Source: an uncultured Oscillospiraceae bacterium
GTDB taxonomy: Bacteria > Bacillota > Clostridia > Oscillospirales > Oscillospiraceae
Length of the DNA: 64,000 nt
Direction of reading: 5' to 3'
Assembly: GCA_944387035.1 (NCBI GenBank)
Contig: CALXDJ010000007.1
Span: 1-64,000, forward strand
Shown: positions 23,700 through 32,704 of the stretch, in pieces
Numbering within the stretch: position 1 is the stretch's first letter
Layout: the number at the start of each line of letters is the position of its first letter
Notes under the pieces: model-generated
What the model saw: only the letters and a program-made list of their open reading frames with translations
The model's database searches: none
Told to the model about the DNA's origin: nothing
Position numbers and translations under genes: made by a program

Positions 23700-24005
23700 T
23701 CAGCCTTCCGTCTCTGATACGGCCACAGCCACCGGAGAGGGATCCTCGTTGTCCAGCGTCCCCGTATAGGTCACCGTCACCCTGTCGCCCTCTTCCAGAC
23801 TGCTCTGATCCACATCCTCCCCAAAATCAAAGATGTGGTATTCCCCATCGCTGTCCAACAGCACCAGATAGCTGCCCAGCTGGTTCACCACTCCGCTGAT
23901 GGTCTTCTGATCCTCCGCTTCATCCGCCTGCTTCTTTTCTCCGCCGCAGGCCGCAAGGCTCAAGACCAGGCATACCGTCAGCAGCAGCGTTACAATTTTT
24001 TTCAT
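23700..24005 (-). CDS. small lipoprotein, 101 aa
   Basis: Secreted lipid-anchored protein of unknown function. MKKIVTLLLTVCLVLSLAAC is a lipoprotein signal with lipobox LAAC. The mature part (about 75 aa) is acidic and beta-rich (KTISGVVNQLGSYLVLLDSD), resembling small OB-like domains. Start at 24005 chosen to give the canonical signal peptide, with AGGAAAGGA further upstream than usual. Monocistronic, convergent with the LysR gene. Confidence 0.75.
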   Translation of the reverse strand: MKKIVTLLLTVCLVLSLAACGGEKKQADEAEDQKTISGVVNQLGSYLVLLDSDGEYHIFDFGEDVDQSSLEEGDRVTVTYTGTLDNEDPSPVAVAVSETEG

Positions 24006-24218
24006 GTTGGTTTCGTCCTTTCCTGTCACGTCACGTTCTGTTTCCTGTAAGGATCTCTCCTGCCTGTACCGACGGTCCGGAGAACCGTTGATTTCCCGGC
24101 AGCGTGACTGATTGTATCAGGGACCGTTCTGGCAGAAAACCGCATTTCAGAAACAAATTCTATCAAAAGATGACAGTTTTTCAATCGATGAAACCAAATC
24201 CTCTTCTAATCCGTCGCC

Positions 24219-24692
24219 TTAATTCAGCCGCCAGACTCCGGCATTGAGATAGGCCGCAAAGCTTACCCACAGCAGATACGGCACCTGAAGCCAGGCCGCG
24301 GTCTTGTCAACCTTGGCAAACTCCACAATCATCCATATGATGAGGAGCCACAGTATCGCCAGCCACACCAGCGCGGCGCCGAAGGCCTGGAAATTGAAAA
24401 AGAGAATGCTCCAGAAAAAGTTGAAGGCCAGCTGAACCAAAAAGACCGCCAGTCCCCGGGTACGGGCCGCCGAGGCCGGGGACGTGTCCACGCGGGCCGC
24501 GCTGACGCCCATCAGGGCAAAGAGAATTCCCCATACAATGGGAAACACAATGCCCGGCGGCGAGAGCGGCGGCTGTACGATGGTCTGCTCATACTGCGCT
24601 GCCCCCTCCCGGGTCAGCCAGCCGGACAGGGCGCCCACTGCCTCCACAAACAAAATCCACAGTCCGTAAAGCTTCCAGTCACGTTGTTTCAC
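24219..24692 (-). CDS. tspO: TspO/MBR family membrane protein, 157 aa
   Basis: Five-helix tryptophan-rich sensory/translocator protein. Signatures: QPPLSPPGIVFPIVWGILFA (helix 1-2 loop), FNFFWSILFFNFQAFGAALV and LQVPYLLWVSFAAYLNAGVW near the end. I chose GTG at 24692 because GGGAGGGG lies 7 nt upstream and the length then fits the family (150-160 aa). Bacterial TspO binds porphyrins and may degrade or export them. It is divergent from the riboflavin operon, with the two 5' ends only about 75 bp apart. Confidence 0.85.
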   Translation of the reverse strand: MKQRDWKLYGLWILFVEAVGALSGWLTREGAAQYEQTIVQPPLSPPGIVFPIVWGILFALMGVSAARVDTSPASAARTRGLAVFLVQLAFNFFWSILFFNFQAFGAALVWLAILWLLIIWMIVEFAKVDKTAAWLQVPYLLWVSFAAYLNAGVWRLN

Positions 24693-24768
24693 GCACCATC
24701 CCCTCCCGTTCAGCATATGCAAAATGCCTTGCGTTATGTACGATACCGTTTCCGGTGCGAAAAAGGGA

Positions 24769-24797
24769 TTGACAAGTTTCGCCAAGGGGCGTATACT
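24769..24797 (+). promoter_or_regulatory. promoter of the riboflavin operon
   Basis: TTGACA (24769-24774), 17-nt spacer, TATACT (24792-24797), placed about 18 nt before the riboswitch. Confidence 0.85.
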
Positions 24798-24814
24798 TTG
24801 CTCAATTGAATCAG

Positions 24815-24923
24815 GATCTTCAGGGCGGGGTGCAATTCCCCACCGGTGGTACAGCCCACGAGCCGCAAGGCATGACCCGGTGCGATTCCGGGGCCGACAG
24901 TATAGTCTGGATGGAAGAAGATC
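24815..24923 (+). promoter_or_regulatory. FMN riboswitch (RFN element)
   Basis: The conserved RFN core is easily recognised: closing stem GATCTTC (24815-24821) with GAAGATC (24917-24923), AGGGCGGGGTGCAATTCCCC, ACCGGTGGTA, AGCCCACGAGC and GACCCGGTGCGATTCCGGGG. It binds FMN and ends transcription early at the terminator at 25061-25096 when flavin is plentiful. Confidence 0.97.
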
Positions 24924-25060
24924 GTGTGAACGCAGGAGATTTGTTACCCCTGCGCCCATGGGGTTTTGCTCTGGAATGTGTGATGCGTTCCGGAGTTTTT
25001 TTCTTGCTCCGTGGGCGGGAATGCCGCGCCGTTTTGCCGCTTGGTTGCCGTTTCATGCAA

Positions 25061-25096
25061 GATGCCTTGAACCATCCGTTCAAGGCATCTTTTTTG
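25061..25096 (+). terminator. riboswitch-controlled terminator
   Basis: GATGCCTTGAA (25061-25071) pairs with TTCAAGGCATC (25079-25089), then seven T, 18 nt before ribD. It is the expression platform of the FMN riboswitch. Confidence 0.9.
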
Positions 25097-25113
25097 TTTC
25101 CGGGAGGCAACCC

Positions 25114-26217
25114 ATGAACGATACGGATTACATGCGTCTGGCTCTGGAACAGGCCCGCCGGGGCGAGGGATGGACCAACCCCAATCCCATGGTGGGGGCC
25201 GTACTGGTCCGGGATGGCCGGATTCTCTCCACCGGCTATCACGAACGCTGCGGCGCCCTCCATGCCGAGCGCCACGCCCTGTCCCGCTGCACGGAATCAC
25301 CCGCCGGTGCAACACTGTACGTTACCCTGGAGCCCTGCTGCCACCACGGCCGCCAGCCCCCCTGCACCGACGCCATTTTGCAAGCGGGCATCGCCCGGGT
25401 AGTGGTGGGCAGCGATGACCCCAATCCCCTGGTGGCGGGAAAGGGGCTGGCGATTCTCCGCCAGGCCGGTGTCCAGGTGGAAACCGGCGTACTGAAGGCC
25501 GAGTGCGACGCACTCAACCAGGTATTTTTCCATTACATCCAAACCGGCCGCCCCTATGTCATCTTGAAATACGCCATGACCGCGGACGGCAAGATCGCCA
25601 CCCGCACCGGCGCCTCCCGGTGGATCACCGGCGAGGAGGCCCGCCGCCGGGTCCACCAGGACCGCCACCGCTGTGCCGCCATCATGGTGGGCGTGGGTAC
25701 GGTTCTGACCGACGATCCCCTGCTCACCTGCCGGATGGAGGGCGGGCGGAATCCCGTCCGGGTGATCTGCGATACCCACCTGCGCACCCCTCTGGAAAGC
25801 CAGATCGTCCGGACCGCCGGTGAAGTCCCTACCATCCTCGCCTGCTGCGCTCCCCCGCCGGACCGGGCCCAGGCCCTCCGCGCCGCCGGATGCCGGATCT
25901 GGGAGCTGCCGGAGCAAGGCGGCCATGTGGACCTTCGCGCCCTGATGGACCGTCTGGGCCGGGAGCAGCTGGACAGTGTTCTGCTCGAAGGCGGCGCGCA
26001 GCTCAACTGGGCGGCCCTGGAAGCCGGGATCGTCCAAAAAGTCCAGGCCTATGTGGCGCCCAAGCTCTTCGGCGGCACTGCCCCCACCCCGGTGGGGGGT
26101 ATGGGCGTGGACCTGCCCGACCAGGGCATCGTACTCAAGCACTGGTCCGTCACCCCTCTGGGCGAGGACCTGCTGCTGGAAAGTGAGGTGGACCCAGATG
26201 TTCACAGGAATCATTGA
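25114..26217 (+). CDS. ribD: bifunctional riboflavin deaminase/reductase RibD, 367 aa
   Basis: Second and third steps of riboflavin synthesis: deamination of the pyrimidine intermediate, then NADPH reduction of its ribosyl chain. The deaminase domain (1-145) carries LHAERHALSRC (zinc His and catalytic Glu) and TLEPCCHHGRQPPCTDAI (zinc Cys). The reductase domain (about 150-367) includes YVILKYAMTADGKIATRTGA and LLEGGAQLNWAAL. Start at 25114 has GGGAGG upstream. It overlaps ribE by 20 nt, so the two are translationally coupled. Confidence 0.97.
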   Translation: MNDTDYMRLALEQARRGEGWTNPNPMVGAVLVRDGRILSTGYHERCGALHAERHALSRCTESPAGATLYVTLEPCCHHGRQPPCTDAILQAGIARVVVGSDDPNPLVAGKGLAILRQAGVQVETGVLKAECDALNQVFFHYIQTGRPYVILKYAMTADGKIATRTGASRWITGEEARRRVHQDRHRCAAIMVGVGTVLTDDPLLTCRMEGGRNPVRVICDTHLRTPLESQIVRTAGEVPTILACCAPPPDRAQALRAAGCRIWELPEQGGHVDLRALMDRLGREQLDSVLLEGGAQLNWAALEAGIVQKVQAYVAPKLFGGTAPTPVGGMGVDLPDQGIVLKHWSVTPLGEDLLLESEVDPDVHRNH

Positions 26218-26842
26218 GGAGGTCGGCACCCTTCGCTCTGTCCAACGGGGCGCCCACTCGGCGGTGCTGACCATTGGGGCCTCCCGGGTGCTCTCGGATC
26301 TGAAGATCGGGGACAGCGTGGCCGTCAACGGCGTGTGCCTCACTGCCACGCGCTTGCTGCCCGACGGCTTTACTGCCGATGTCATGCATGAAACCCTCAA
26401 TCGCTCCGCCCTGGGGGCCCTGGGACCCGGGAGCCCGGTGAATCTGGAGCGGGCCATGGCCGCCGGCGGCCGCTTCGGCGGACACATCGTCTCCGGCCAC
26501 ATCGACGGCACCGGCACCATCCGGGCCCTGCGGCGGGACGACAACGCCGTGTGGTACACCGTTTCCGCCGCGCCGTCTCTGCTCAAGTACATCGTGGAAA
26601 AGGGCTCCATCGCCATCGACGGCATCAGTCTGACGGTAGCGGCGGTGGACGATGCGTCCTTCTCCGTCTCCATCATCCCCCATACGGCGGCGAGCACCAT
26701 CCTGGGCAGCAAACGCCCCGGCGACACCGTCAATCTGGAGACGGATCTCATCGGCAAATATGTAGAAAAGCTGCTCACCTTCCGGGACCAGCCCGCCTCC
26801 GGCGGTCTGACCCTGGAGATTCTGCGGCAAAACGGATTTTAA
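26198..26842 (+). CDS. ribE: riboflavin synthase alpha subunit, 214 aa
   Basis: Condenses two 6,7-dimethyl-8-ribityllumazine molecules to riboflavin. It has the two lumazine-binding repeats typical of the enzyme: MFTGIIEEVGTLRSVQRG with SVAVNGVCLTAT (first), and GGHIVSGHIDGTGTI with SIAIDGISLTVAAVD (second). Start codon lies inside the end of ribD. Length is normal. Confidence 0.97.
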   Translation: MFTGIIEEVGTLRSVQRGAHSAVLTIGASRVLSDLKIGDSVAVNGVCLTATRLLPDGFTADVMHETLNRSALGALGPGSPVNLERAMAAGGRFGGHIVSGHIDGTGTIRALRRDDNAVWYTVSAAPSLLKYIVEKGSIAIDGISLTVAAVDDASFSVSIIPHTAASTILGSKRPGDTVNLETDLIGKYVEKLLTFRDQPASGGLTLEILRQNGF

Positions 26843-26866
26843 CCATTCAGCAAGGAGGAAACCAGT

Positions 26867-28069
26867 ATGCAATCCCAATTCTGCACCGTGGAAGAGGCCC
26901 TGGAGGAACTGCGGGCGGGCCGTCTCATCATCACCATTGACGATCCTGACCGGGAAAACGAGGGAGACCTGATCTGTGCCGCCCAGTTCGCCACCACGGA
27001 AAATGTCAACTTCATGGCCGTTCACGCCAAGGGCCTGATCTGCACGCCCATGAGCGAGGAAGTGGCCGCCCGTCTGGGCCTGGAACAGATGGTCAAGGTC
27101 AACACGGACAATCACTGCACCGCCTTTACCGTCTCCATCGACCATGTGGACACCACCACCGGCATTTCCGCCGAGGAGCGGGGCTACACCTGCCGCAAGT
27201 GTGCCGATCCGGACACGAAGCCGGAGGAGCTGCGCCGCCCCGGCCATGTGTTTCCTCTGGTGGCCCGGCGGGGCGGCGTCCTGGTGCGCAACGGCCACAC
27301 CGAGGCCACCGTGGACCTGTGCCGTCTGGCGGGCCTGACCCAGTGCGGCTTGTGCTGCGAGATCATGCGGGATGACGGCACCATGATGCGCACCACGGAG
27401 CTGCTGGAAAAGGCCCGGGAATGGGGGCTGAAGGTGCTGACCATCCAGGCCCTGCAGGACTACTGCCGCCTCCACGACAAGCATGTGGTGCGGGAGGCCA
27501 CGGCCCACATGCCCACCCGGTATGGGGACTTCCAGATCTACGGCTATATCAACGATCTCACCGGAGAGCACCATGTGGCCCTGGTAAAAGGCGACATCGG
27601 CAATGGAGAAAACGTCTTGTGCCGGGTCCACTCCGAATGCCTCACCGGCGACGTGTTCGGCTCCCGGCGCTGCGACTGCGGCGAGCAGCTTGCCGCCGCC
27701 ATGCGGCAGATCGAATCGGAAGGCCGGGGCGTGGTGCTGTACATGCGCCAGGAAGGCCGGGGCATTGGCCTCATTAACAAGCTCAAGGCCTACGCCCTGC
27801 AGGAACAGGGTCTGGACACCGTGGACGCCAACGTGAAGCTGGGCTTTGCCCCGGACCTGCGGGAGTACTGGACCGGCGCGCAGATTCTGCGGGATTTGGG
27901 CGTCAAGACCATGCGGCTGCTCACCAACAACCCGGACAAGATCTATCAGCTCTCCGGCTTCGGTCTGGAGATCACGGAGCGGGTCCCCATTCAGATCCCC
28001 CCCACGGCGGAGGACCTGTTCTATCTGCGCACAAAGCAAACCCGTATGGGCCATCTGGTCAGCTATTGA
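26867..28069 (+). CDS. ribBA: bifunctional DHBP synthase / GTP cyclohydrolase II, 400 aa
   Basis: Provides both precursors of lumazine. N-terminal RibB domain (1-200): [17 protein letters not shown] with acidic metal ligands, and [21 protein letters not shown]-terminal RibA domain: [20 protein letters not shown] with three zinc Cys, and [20 protein letters not shown]. The start has AGGAGGAAACC upstream. All landmark residues are intact, so both activities are expected. Confidence 0.97.
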   Translation: MQSQFCTVEEALEELRAGRLIITIDDPDRENEGDLICAAQFATTENVNFMAVHAKGLICTPMSEEVAARLGLEQMVKVNTDNHCTAFTVSIDHVDTTTGISAEERGYTCRKCADPDTKPEELRRPGHVFPLVARRGGVLVRNGHTEATVDLCRLAGLTQCGLCCEIMRDDGTMMRTTELLEKAREWGLKVLTIQALQDYCRLHDKHVVREATAHMPTRYGDFQIYGYINDLTGEHHVALVKGDIGNGENVLCRVHSECLTGDVFGSRRCDCGEQLAAAMRQIESEGRGVVLYMRQEGRGIGLINKLKAYALQEQGLDTVDANVKLGFAPDLREYWTGAQILRDLGVKTMRLLTNNPDKIYQLSGFGLEITERVPIQIPPTAEDLFYLRTKQTRMGHLVSY

Positions 28070-28111
28070 TTTCACAATTCTTTACAGATTATCAAACAGG
28101 AGGAACCCATT

Positions 28112-28579
28112 ATGAAACGTTTTGAAGGCAAACTGGTATCGGAAAACATCCGCGTGGGCGTGGTCTGCGCCCGGTTCAATGACTTTATCGTCTCCCGGCT
28201 GCTGGCCGGCTGCGAGGACACGCTCCTGCGTCACGGGGTCCGGGAGGAGGACATTGCCGTGGCCTGGGTTCCCGGCGCCTTTGAAATTCCCCTCATCGCC
28301 TCCAAGATGGCCAAAAGCGGGAAGTATGATGCCGTCATCGCCCTGGGCGCCGTGATCCGGGGCAGCACCAGCCACTATGACTATGTGTGCAGCGAGGTTT
28401 CCAAGGGCGTGGCCCAGGTGGCATTGAACAGTGACATCCCGGTGATGTTCGGCGTTCTCACCACGGACACCATCGAGCAGGCCGTGGAGCGGGCCGGCAC
28501 CAAGGCCGGCAACAAGGGCTCCGAGTGTGCCCTGGGCGCCATCGAAATGGTGAATCTCATTCGGGAGCTGGAGCGCTGA
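28112..28579 (+). CDS. ribH: 6,7-dimethyl-8-ribityllumazine synthase, 155 aa
   Basis: Condenses the RibD product with DHBP to give lumazine; usually forms a 60-mer. Signatures: [53 protein letters not shown] (active-site His). Last gene of the four-gene riboflavin operon, followed by a terminator. Confidence 0.97.
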   Translation: MKRFEGKLVSENIRVGVVCARFNDFIVSRLLAGCEDTLLRHGVREEDIAVAWVPGAFEIPLIASKMAKSGKYDAVIALGAVIRGSTSHYDYVCSEVSKGVAQVALNSDIPVMFGVLTTDTIEQAVERAGTKAGNKGSECALGAIEMVNLIRELER

Positions 28580-28602
28580 GCTGCGTTCCTTCCTTTCCAT
28601 CC

Positions 28603-28638
28603 AAAAAGGCCCGGACCGATCGGTCCGGGCCTTTTTTG
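28603..28638 (+). terminator. terminator of the riboflavin operon
   Basis: AAAAGGCCCGGACCGA pairs with CGGTCCGGGCCTTTT, followed by T. It may also work in the other direction for the convergent genes. Confidence 0.9.
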
Positions 28639-28657
28639 CAGTCACAGCGGACGCCTT

Positions 28658-29026
28658 TCAGCGCCGGTTGAACACGCAGTGAAACCAATCCCGTTTCCAG
28701 CTCCACCGCCCGGGGCAGCCATTCCAGCGCACCGTCACATTGCCGCCGGGAGAGAGCTTCACTGCCAGTTCCGCCCGCATGCCCGGCCGCACCAAAGTCA
28801 GCTGGTACCCTCCCGGTGCAAGGCCGGCAAAAATCGTTTCTTTGCAGCACAGCAGCATCCGCGTCCGGCAAAAGCACCCCCGGCAGGGACGCAGGATCAC
28901 ACAGTCCAGAGGACCAGCGTCCTCTACCAGAACCCGGATGCCGCAGCGGTCATACCCCGCCTCCAGGCACAGCGGCGCATCCACCTCTTCGCTCTCTTGC
29001 AGGCAGAATCGTTCGCCGGCGCACAC
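28658..29026 (-). CDS. hypothetical Cys-rich protein, 122 aa
   Basis: Unrecognised. It begins at a GTG 8 nt after the stop codon of the upstream gene, so translation is probably coupled; no separate ribosome-binding site is obvious. Rich in Cys (CRGCFCRTRMLLCCKE) and beta-forming residues, ending in a basic aromatic tail (WSWKRDWFHCVFNRR). The middle GYQLTLVRPGMRAELAVKLS looks like one strand pair of a beta-sandwich, similar in feel to the repeats of the upstream protein. Third gene of an operon with a membrane protein and a repeat protein. Confidence 0.5.
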   Translation of the reverse strand: MCAGERFCLQESEEVDAPLCLEAGYDRCGIRVLVEDAGPLDCVILRPCRGCFCRTRMLLCCKETIFAGLAPGGYQLTLVRPGMRAELAVKLSPGGNVTVRWNGCPGRWSWKRDWFHCVFNRR

Positions 29027-29034
29027 AGTGCCGC

Positions 29035-29889
29035 TTACTGCTCCAGTTTTGCCTTGACCAGATATTCTCCGGCACCAACCCCGCCAAACATATACTTGCC
29101 CGCAGCGTTGGTTTTGGTGACGGAGACCAGCTGTTCCCGGGTGACTCCGGCATCCGTCACCACACGGTAAAGCCCCACGAAGCATCCGGCCACCGCTTGG
29201 CCTGCGCCGTTGCGGATCAGGCCGCTGACCGTGCCGTTATAGGTCCGCAGGTCTACCGTCATGGACATCTCCACATTGGCGATGGACCCGCCCAGAATCG
29301 TGGCGGTCACCGGAGCCACAGCCTGATACCCTTCAGCGGAAGCCATCAGGGTATACACGCCGTCGGCAATATCATAGAAGGCAAACTCGCCGTCCGCCGC
29401 CGTATAGGTCACAGCCACCTCGGCCCCCAGAGTATCCCGCAGGGAAATCTTGGCGCCGCCCAGCGGCGTGATTTTCCCGGTCAGATCCACTGCGCTGAGG
29501 ACACCGGCAATGGCATCCAGAGCCAAAGTCGCGTCCGCCTGGAGCGCCAGATCCATCTGAGTGGTGGCGCTGCTTGAGAGCGTGACACCTACCGCGTCGC
29601 TGAGACGGTAGCCATCCTTCACCGCTCCCAGGCTGTAGGTTCCGGCGGGAATTCCGGTGATGGAGTAGGCGCCGGACGCATCGGTGAGGGTGTGCATAAA
29701 CGGCAGTCCCGCGCTGTCAAAGCGCTTTACCGTGGCGTCGGCCACAGGCAGGGAGCCGTCGGTCACCACACCGAACACCGTGGCGGTCTGCGCGGATGCA
29801 GGAGGCAGTTCCAGATCCACATTTGCTTCCTGCAGCCCCTCAATGGCAAAATTCTGGCTGTATTGCAGGCTCAAAAGGTCCGTTTTCAC
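29035..29889 (-). CDS. protein with carboxypeptidase-regulatory-like (beta-sandwich) repeats
   Basis: At least three prealbumin-like repeats of the carboxypeptidase-regulatory type: GVVTDGSLPVADATVKRFDS with GAYSITGIPAGTYSLGAVKD, a second around LGGAKISLRDTLGAEVAVTY with GEFAFYDIADGVYTLMASAE, and a third around VSGLIRNGAGQAVAGCFVGL with GKYMFGGVGAGEYLVKAKLE. No signal peptide is seen. Start unclear: GGAGG sits after the stop of the previous gene but the nearest GTG (29889) is 18 nt away, and the frame is open to an ATG at 29961 inside that gene. Such repeats often mediate cell-surface or phage-tail protein contacts. Role unknown. Confidence 0.6.
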   Translation of the reverse strand: MKTDLLSLQYSQNFAIEGLQEANVDLELPPASAQTATVFGVVTDGSLPVADATVKRFDSAGLPFMHTLTDASGAYSITGIPAGTYSLGAVKDGYRLSDAVGVTLSSSATTQMDLALQADATLALDAIAGVLSAVDLTGKITPLGGAKISLRDTLGAEVAVTYTAADGEFAFYDIADGVYTLMASAEGYQAVAPVTATILGGSIANVEMSMTVDLRTYNGTVSGLIRNGAGQAVAGCFVGLYRVVTDAGVTREQLVSVTKTNAAGKYMFGGVGAGEYLVKAKLEQ

Positions 29890-29923
29890 ATCGGCGATAT
29901 CGAGATAACCTCCGAAAAAGTGT

Positions 29924-30526
29924 TTATACGGGCGGATCGGCAGTCTCAGCGGGATAGCCAATCAGGAAACCCACGCAGGCCGAGACAAAGTCCCGGAACT
30001 GCACCACGGTGGCCATGACGGTGGAAGACTGGGCAGCCGCCTCGTTGAGCTGTGCGCTGTTGCGCACCACGATCAGCACCGCCATACAGAATAATCCGAT
30101 TCCCGTTGCCATCACCACCTGCAGGGAGCTGCCGCCCGTTCCGGACTCTGCCGTTCCACGGGTCTGGGCGCCGCCTTCGCTCCCGACGGAAGCTTCGGAA
30201 ACAAACCCGATCGTTCCTCTGGCCTCCGCGCCGTCGCCGCCGCGATCCGCCATTTCCATCATATGCCCGCCGGAGACCGTGGGTACCCCAGCCGTCTTTT
30301 GCGCTGCGAAGCTGGCACTGAGGAAATAGCCGAAAATCGCAGCCGCAGAAGCGCGCACCACAATATCAATGTTCTCCGCCGTGGCACTGTCCGCCGCGGC
30401 AAAAAATATGGCATAGGCCGACTGTGCCAGCAGCACCGCCATGAGCAGCATCAATCCCCGGTCCACCATGGGAATCCGGCGCCAGGCGGCCCGGACCGAT
30501 GCCCACCGGGCACTCCATCCTTTCAC
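29924..30526 (-). CDS. hypothetical membrane protein, 200 aa
   Basis: Unrecognised integral membrane protein with about four hydrophobic helices: GLMLLMAVLLAQSAYAIFFA (about 24-43), a second around IVVRASAAAIFGYFLSASF (55-73), LQVVMATGIGLFCMAVLIVV (about 135-154) and one near the C-terminus (SACVGFLIGY). A Gly/Glu-rich soluble loop separates the two pairs. Starts at GTG after AAAGGGGGCGG. First gene of a three-gene operon with the beta-sandwich repeat protein and the Cys-rich protein. Confidence 0.65.
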   Translation of the reverse strand: MKGWSARWASVRAAWRRIPMVDRGLMLLMAVLLAQSAYAIFFAAADSATAENIDIVVRASAAAIFGYFLSASFAAQKTAGVPTVSGGHMMEMADRGGDGAEARGTIGFVSEASVGSEGGAQTRGTAESGTGGSSLQVVMATGIGLFCMAVLIVVRNSAQLNEAAAQSSTVMATVVQFRDFVSACVGFLIGYPAETADPPV

Positions 30527-30695
30527 ACGGCCGCCCCCTTTCCTGCCGGTCCTTCCATGGGGAAAGTCCCGAACGTTCTACCGTTGATCCACACGCGCAT
30601 GTTCCCCTTCCTTTCCTGCGGGAATCTCCCGCCCAAAATGCTCCGCGCTCAAGCGTCCCCGCCAGTCTATGTGCCCGCCGTCCGGACGGTTCCGG

Positions 30696-30732
30696 CAAAA
30701 AAAGAGGACGCCGGCTGACGCCGGCGCCCTCA
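30696..30732 (-). terminator. terminator of the 3-hydroxyacyl-CoA dehydrogenase gene
   Basis: On the minus strand GGGCGCCGGC, loop GTCA, GCCGGCGTCC, then seven T. It begins a few nt after the stop codon at 30739. Confidence 0.85.
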
Positions 30733-30738
30733 GGTGCC

Positions 30739-31695
30739 TCAGGATTTCGGTTTTCCGTACAGGGCGTTGCACACCGCGATAAACGCCGCGTCCCGCCGGG
30801 CCAGGGCCGTCTGGTCCTTGCCGTCGCTGTAGTCATAAAAGCCCTTGCAGTTCTTCACGCCGCATTTGCCTTCCTCGTAGGCCTCCTTCAGCAGGCGGGG
30901 CAGGCCTCCGTCATTGCACAGCGCGTCAAACATGTAGCTGCCCACCTTGTTGAAGATGTCGATGCCGCCGAAGTCGATGGTTTCGAAGGGACCAATGCAG
31001 GCATAGCGCAGCCCCAGGCCGTACTTGACCACATTGTCCACATCCTCCATGCTGGCATATCCCATTTCCACGCAGTGGAAGGCTTCCCGCACCACGGCGT
31101 ACTGCAGGCGGTTGAGGATGAATCCGGTGGGGTCCTTGTATACCCGGACCGGCTTTTTCTCCAGGCTCACCGCGATGTCACACAGGATGTCCAGCGTCTC
31201 ATCGGCACTGGCTTCCCCGGCAATCACCTCCACCAGGGGAATGAGATGGGGTGGATTGACCCAGTGCATGCCCGCAAACCGCTCCGGGCGGTACACCGCC
31301 TGGGCGATCTCCGTCACAGACATGCCGGAGGTATTGGTGGCCAGCACCACGTCCTCTCCCACCAGCCGGCTGACCTCTTCCCAGAAGGTATGCTTGACGT
31401 CCATCTTTTCGGGAATGGCCTCCAGAACAAAGTCCGCCTGGGCAAAGCAGTCTTTGGATGTGGTCATGGTGATTCGCTCCAGCAGCGCCTGGGACTCCGC
31501 TTGTGTCAGGGCCCCCTGCTCCACCTGGGCCTTTTGGTTGATGGAAATCAGGTAGTCCGCCTTCTCCAGGGAGCTCTCGGACACGCCGTAGAGATACACC
31601 CGGTCATACCACTTGGCAAAGATCTGCGCGAAGGACGCGCCCATGATGCCCGGGCCCGCGATGACCACGGTATGAATGCGTGATTGTTTGCGCAT
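30739..31695 (-). CDS. 3-hydroxyacyl-CoA dehydrogenase, 318 aa
   Basis: NAD-dependent oxidation of 3-hydroxyacyl-CoA. The N-terminal Rossmann fold carries VVIAGPGIMGASFAQIFA (GxGxMG), VLEAIPEKMDVKHTFW and ATNTSGMSVTEIA. The catalytic His lies in GMHWVNPPHLIPLVEVI, where the common motif is HFFNP; the change to HWVNP is typical of 3-hydroxybutyryl-CoA dehydrogenase paralogues. The C-terminal domain (KDPTGFILNRLQYAVVREAF) is present. Neighbours are a gene remnant and a damaged GntR regulator, suggesting a formerly larger operon. Confidence 0.9.
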   Translation of the reverse strand: MRKQSRIHTVVIAGPGIMGASFAQIFAKWYDRVYLYGVSESSLEKADYLISINQKAQVEQGALTQAESQALLERITMTTSKDCFAQADFVLEAIPEKMDVKHTFWEEVSRLVGEDVVLATNTSGMSVTEIAQAVYRPERFAGMHWVNPPHLIPLVEVIAGEASADETLDILCDIAVSLEKKPVRVYKDPTGFILNRLQYAVVREAFHCVEMGYASMEDVDNVVKYGLGLRYACIGPFETIDFGGIDIFNKVGSYMFDALCNDGGLPRLLKEAYEEGKCGVKNCKGFYDYSDGKDQTALARRDAAFIAVCNALYGKPKS

Positions 31696-31780
31696 GGTGT
31701 TTTTGTTCCTTCCTTTTCTTGATCCCGCCGGCCGGACGGCACGGCGTCAGTCCTCCGGGCCCGCGCGGCCCATCAGGCGC

Positions 31781-31906
31781 TTACTCTCTGCCGATGATCT
31801 CGTAGACCTTCTCCAGCAGCTCCGGAGAGACCTTGCCGGCCTCGTCGCCCACGAACTCATCATACACGCTCTTGGTACCTTCATATTCATCCCTCTCAAA
31901 CACATC
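31781..31906 (-). pseudogene. 3' remnant of a lost gene (about 41 codons)
   Basis: The frame ending at TAA 31781-31783 reads DVFERDEYEGTKSVYDEFVG and on to KVYEIIGRE with protein-like composition, but no start or upstream body. The style is that of the C-terminal helix of a transporter solute-binding protein, though I cannot prove that. It lies between the dehydrogenase and the interrupted GntR gene and marks a deletion. Confidence 0.45.
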
Positions 31907-31996
31907 GTTTTATGCGTCTAAACCGCCCGGACCGCTCTGCATCCCCCCTGTTGATCATCGATTTGGCTGCGGCAGCAATCTGCCGTTGTTCACAGC

Positions 31997-32704
31997 TTAT
32001 CCGTGTTGATCCAAATCCGCGGCCAACCGCTTGAACTGCTCCAGGTTGTTTTCCATATGCTCCCGCATCACCGCCTGTGCCTGCTACGGGTCGCGGTTTT
32101 TCAAGGCCTCCAGAATCAATCCGTGGTATTTGACCCCATTTCCCACGCCAATGGTCTGGGTGGTATGCAGGATGGATGGTGCCAGGAGGTTTTCATAGGA
32201 GTTGTAAATCTGCAGCGCCAGTGTATTCTGGGTGCACTCACAGATCATCATGTGAAACTCCAGATCGGTGTGAACATACTGCTCGTAATGATCCGTCTCC
32301 TGACACATGCGCGTGTAATTGCGCTCCAGGCGGCGAATCTGGGCAGGCGTTGCTTTCCGGGCCGCCGCCTCCGCGGTGGCGCTTTCAAACATGCTGCGGA
32401 AGGCGTAAATCTCTTCCATCTCATGATTGTCCACAGAAAAGAGGAAGGCCGGACGAAAATAGTCCGCCAGGCGGTTGACCCGTACAAAGGACCCCTCGCC
32501 CCGGCGGGTCTCGATCAAATTCTCACCCGCCAGCTTCTGCACCGCCTGCCGCACGGTTCCGCGGCTGACGCTGAACATATTCATGAGCATGTGCTCCGAC
32601 GGGATTTTCTCCCCCGGACGCCACTCGCCTGCCAGAATCTGGTTTTTCATCTGCTGGTAGACCTGTTCGCCCACATTTGTCTTTTTAATTTCCACAATTC
32701 CCAT
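31997..32704 (-). pseudogene. GntR/FCD regulator with internal amber stop
   Basis: The intact part (from 32704) has a winged-helix domain (VYQQMKNQILAGEWRPGEKI, then HMLMNMFSVSRGTVRQAVQK) and an FCD ligand domain (EEIYAFRSMFESATAEAAAR). Translation stops at TAG 32086-32084 after EALKNRDP. The same frame then continues with QAQAVMREHMENNLEQFKRL to a TAA at 31997, exactly the expected FCD C-terminal helix. One base change (probably GAG to TAG) thus removes about 29 residues. The truncated 206-aa protein may be inactive. An alternative is amber readthrough. Confidence 0.75.

Noticed and set aside
26150-28075. 641-codon open frame antisense to the riboflavin genes
   Set aside because: High-GC shadow of ribE and ribBA; no ribosome-binding site and no family resemblance, while the sense strand encodes well-known enzymes.
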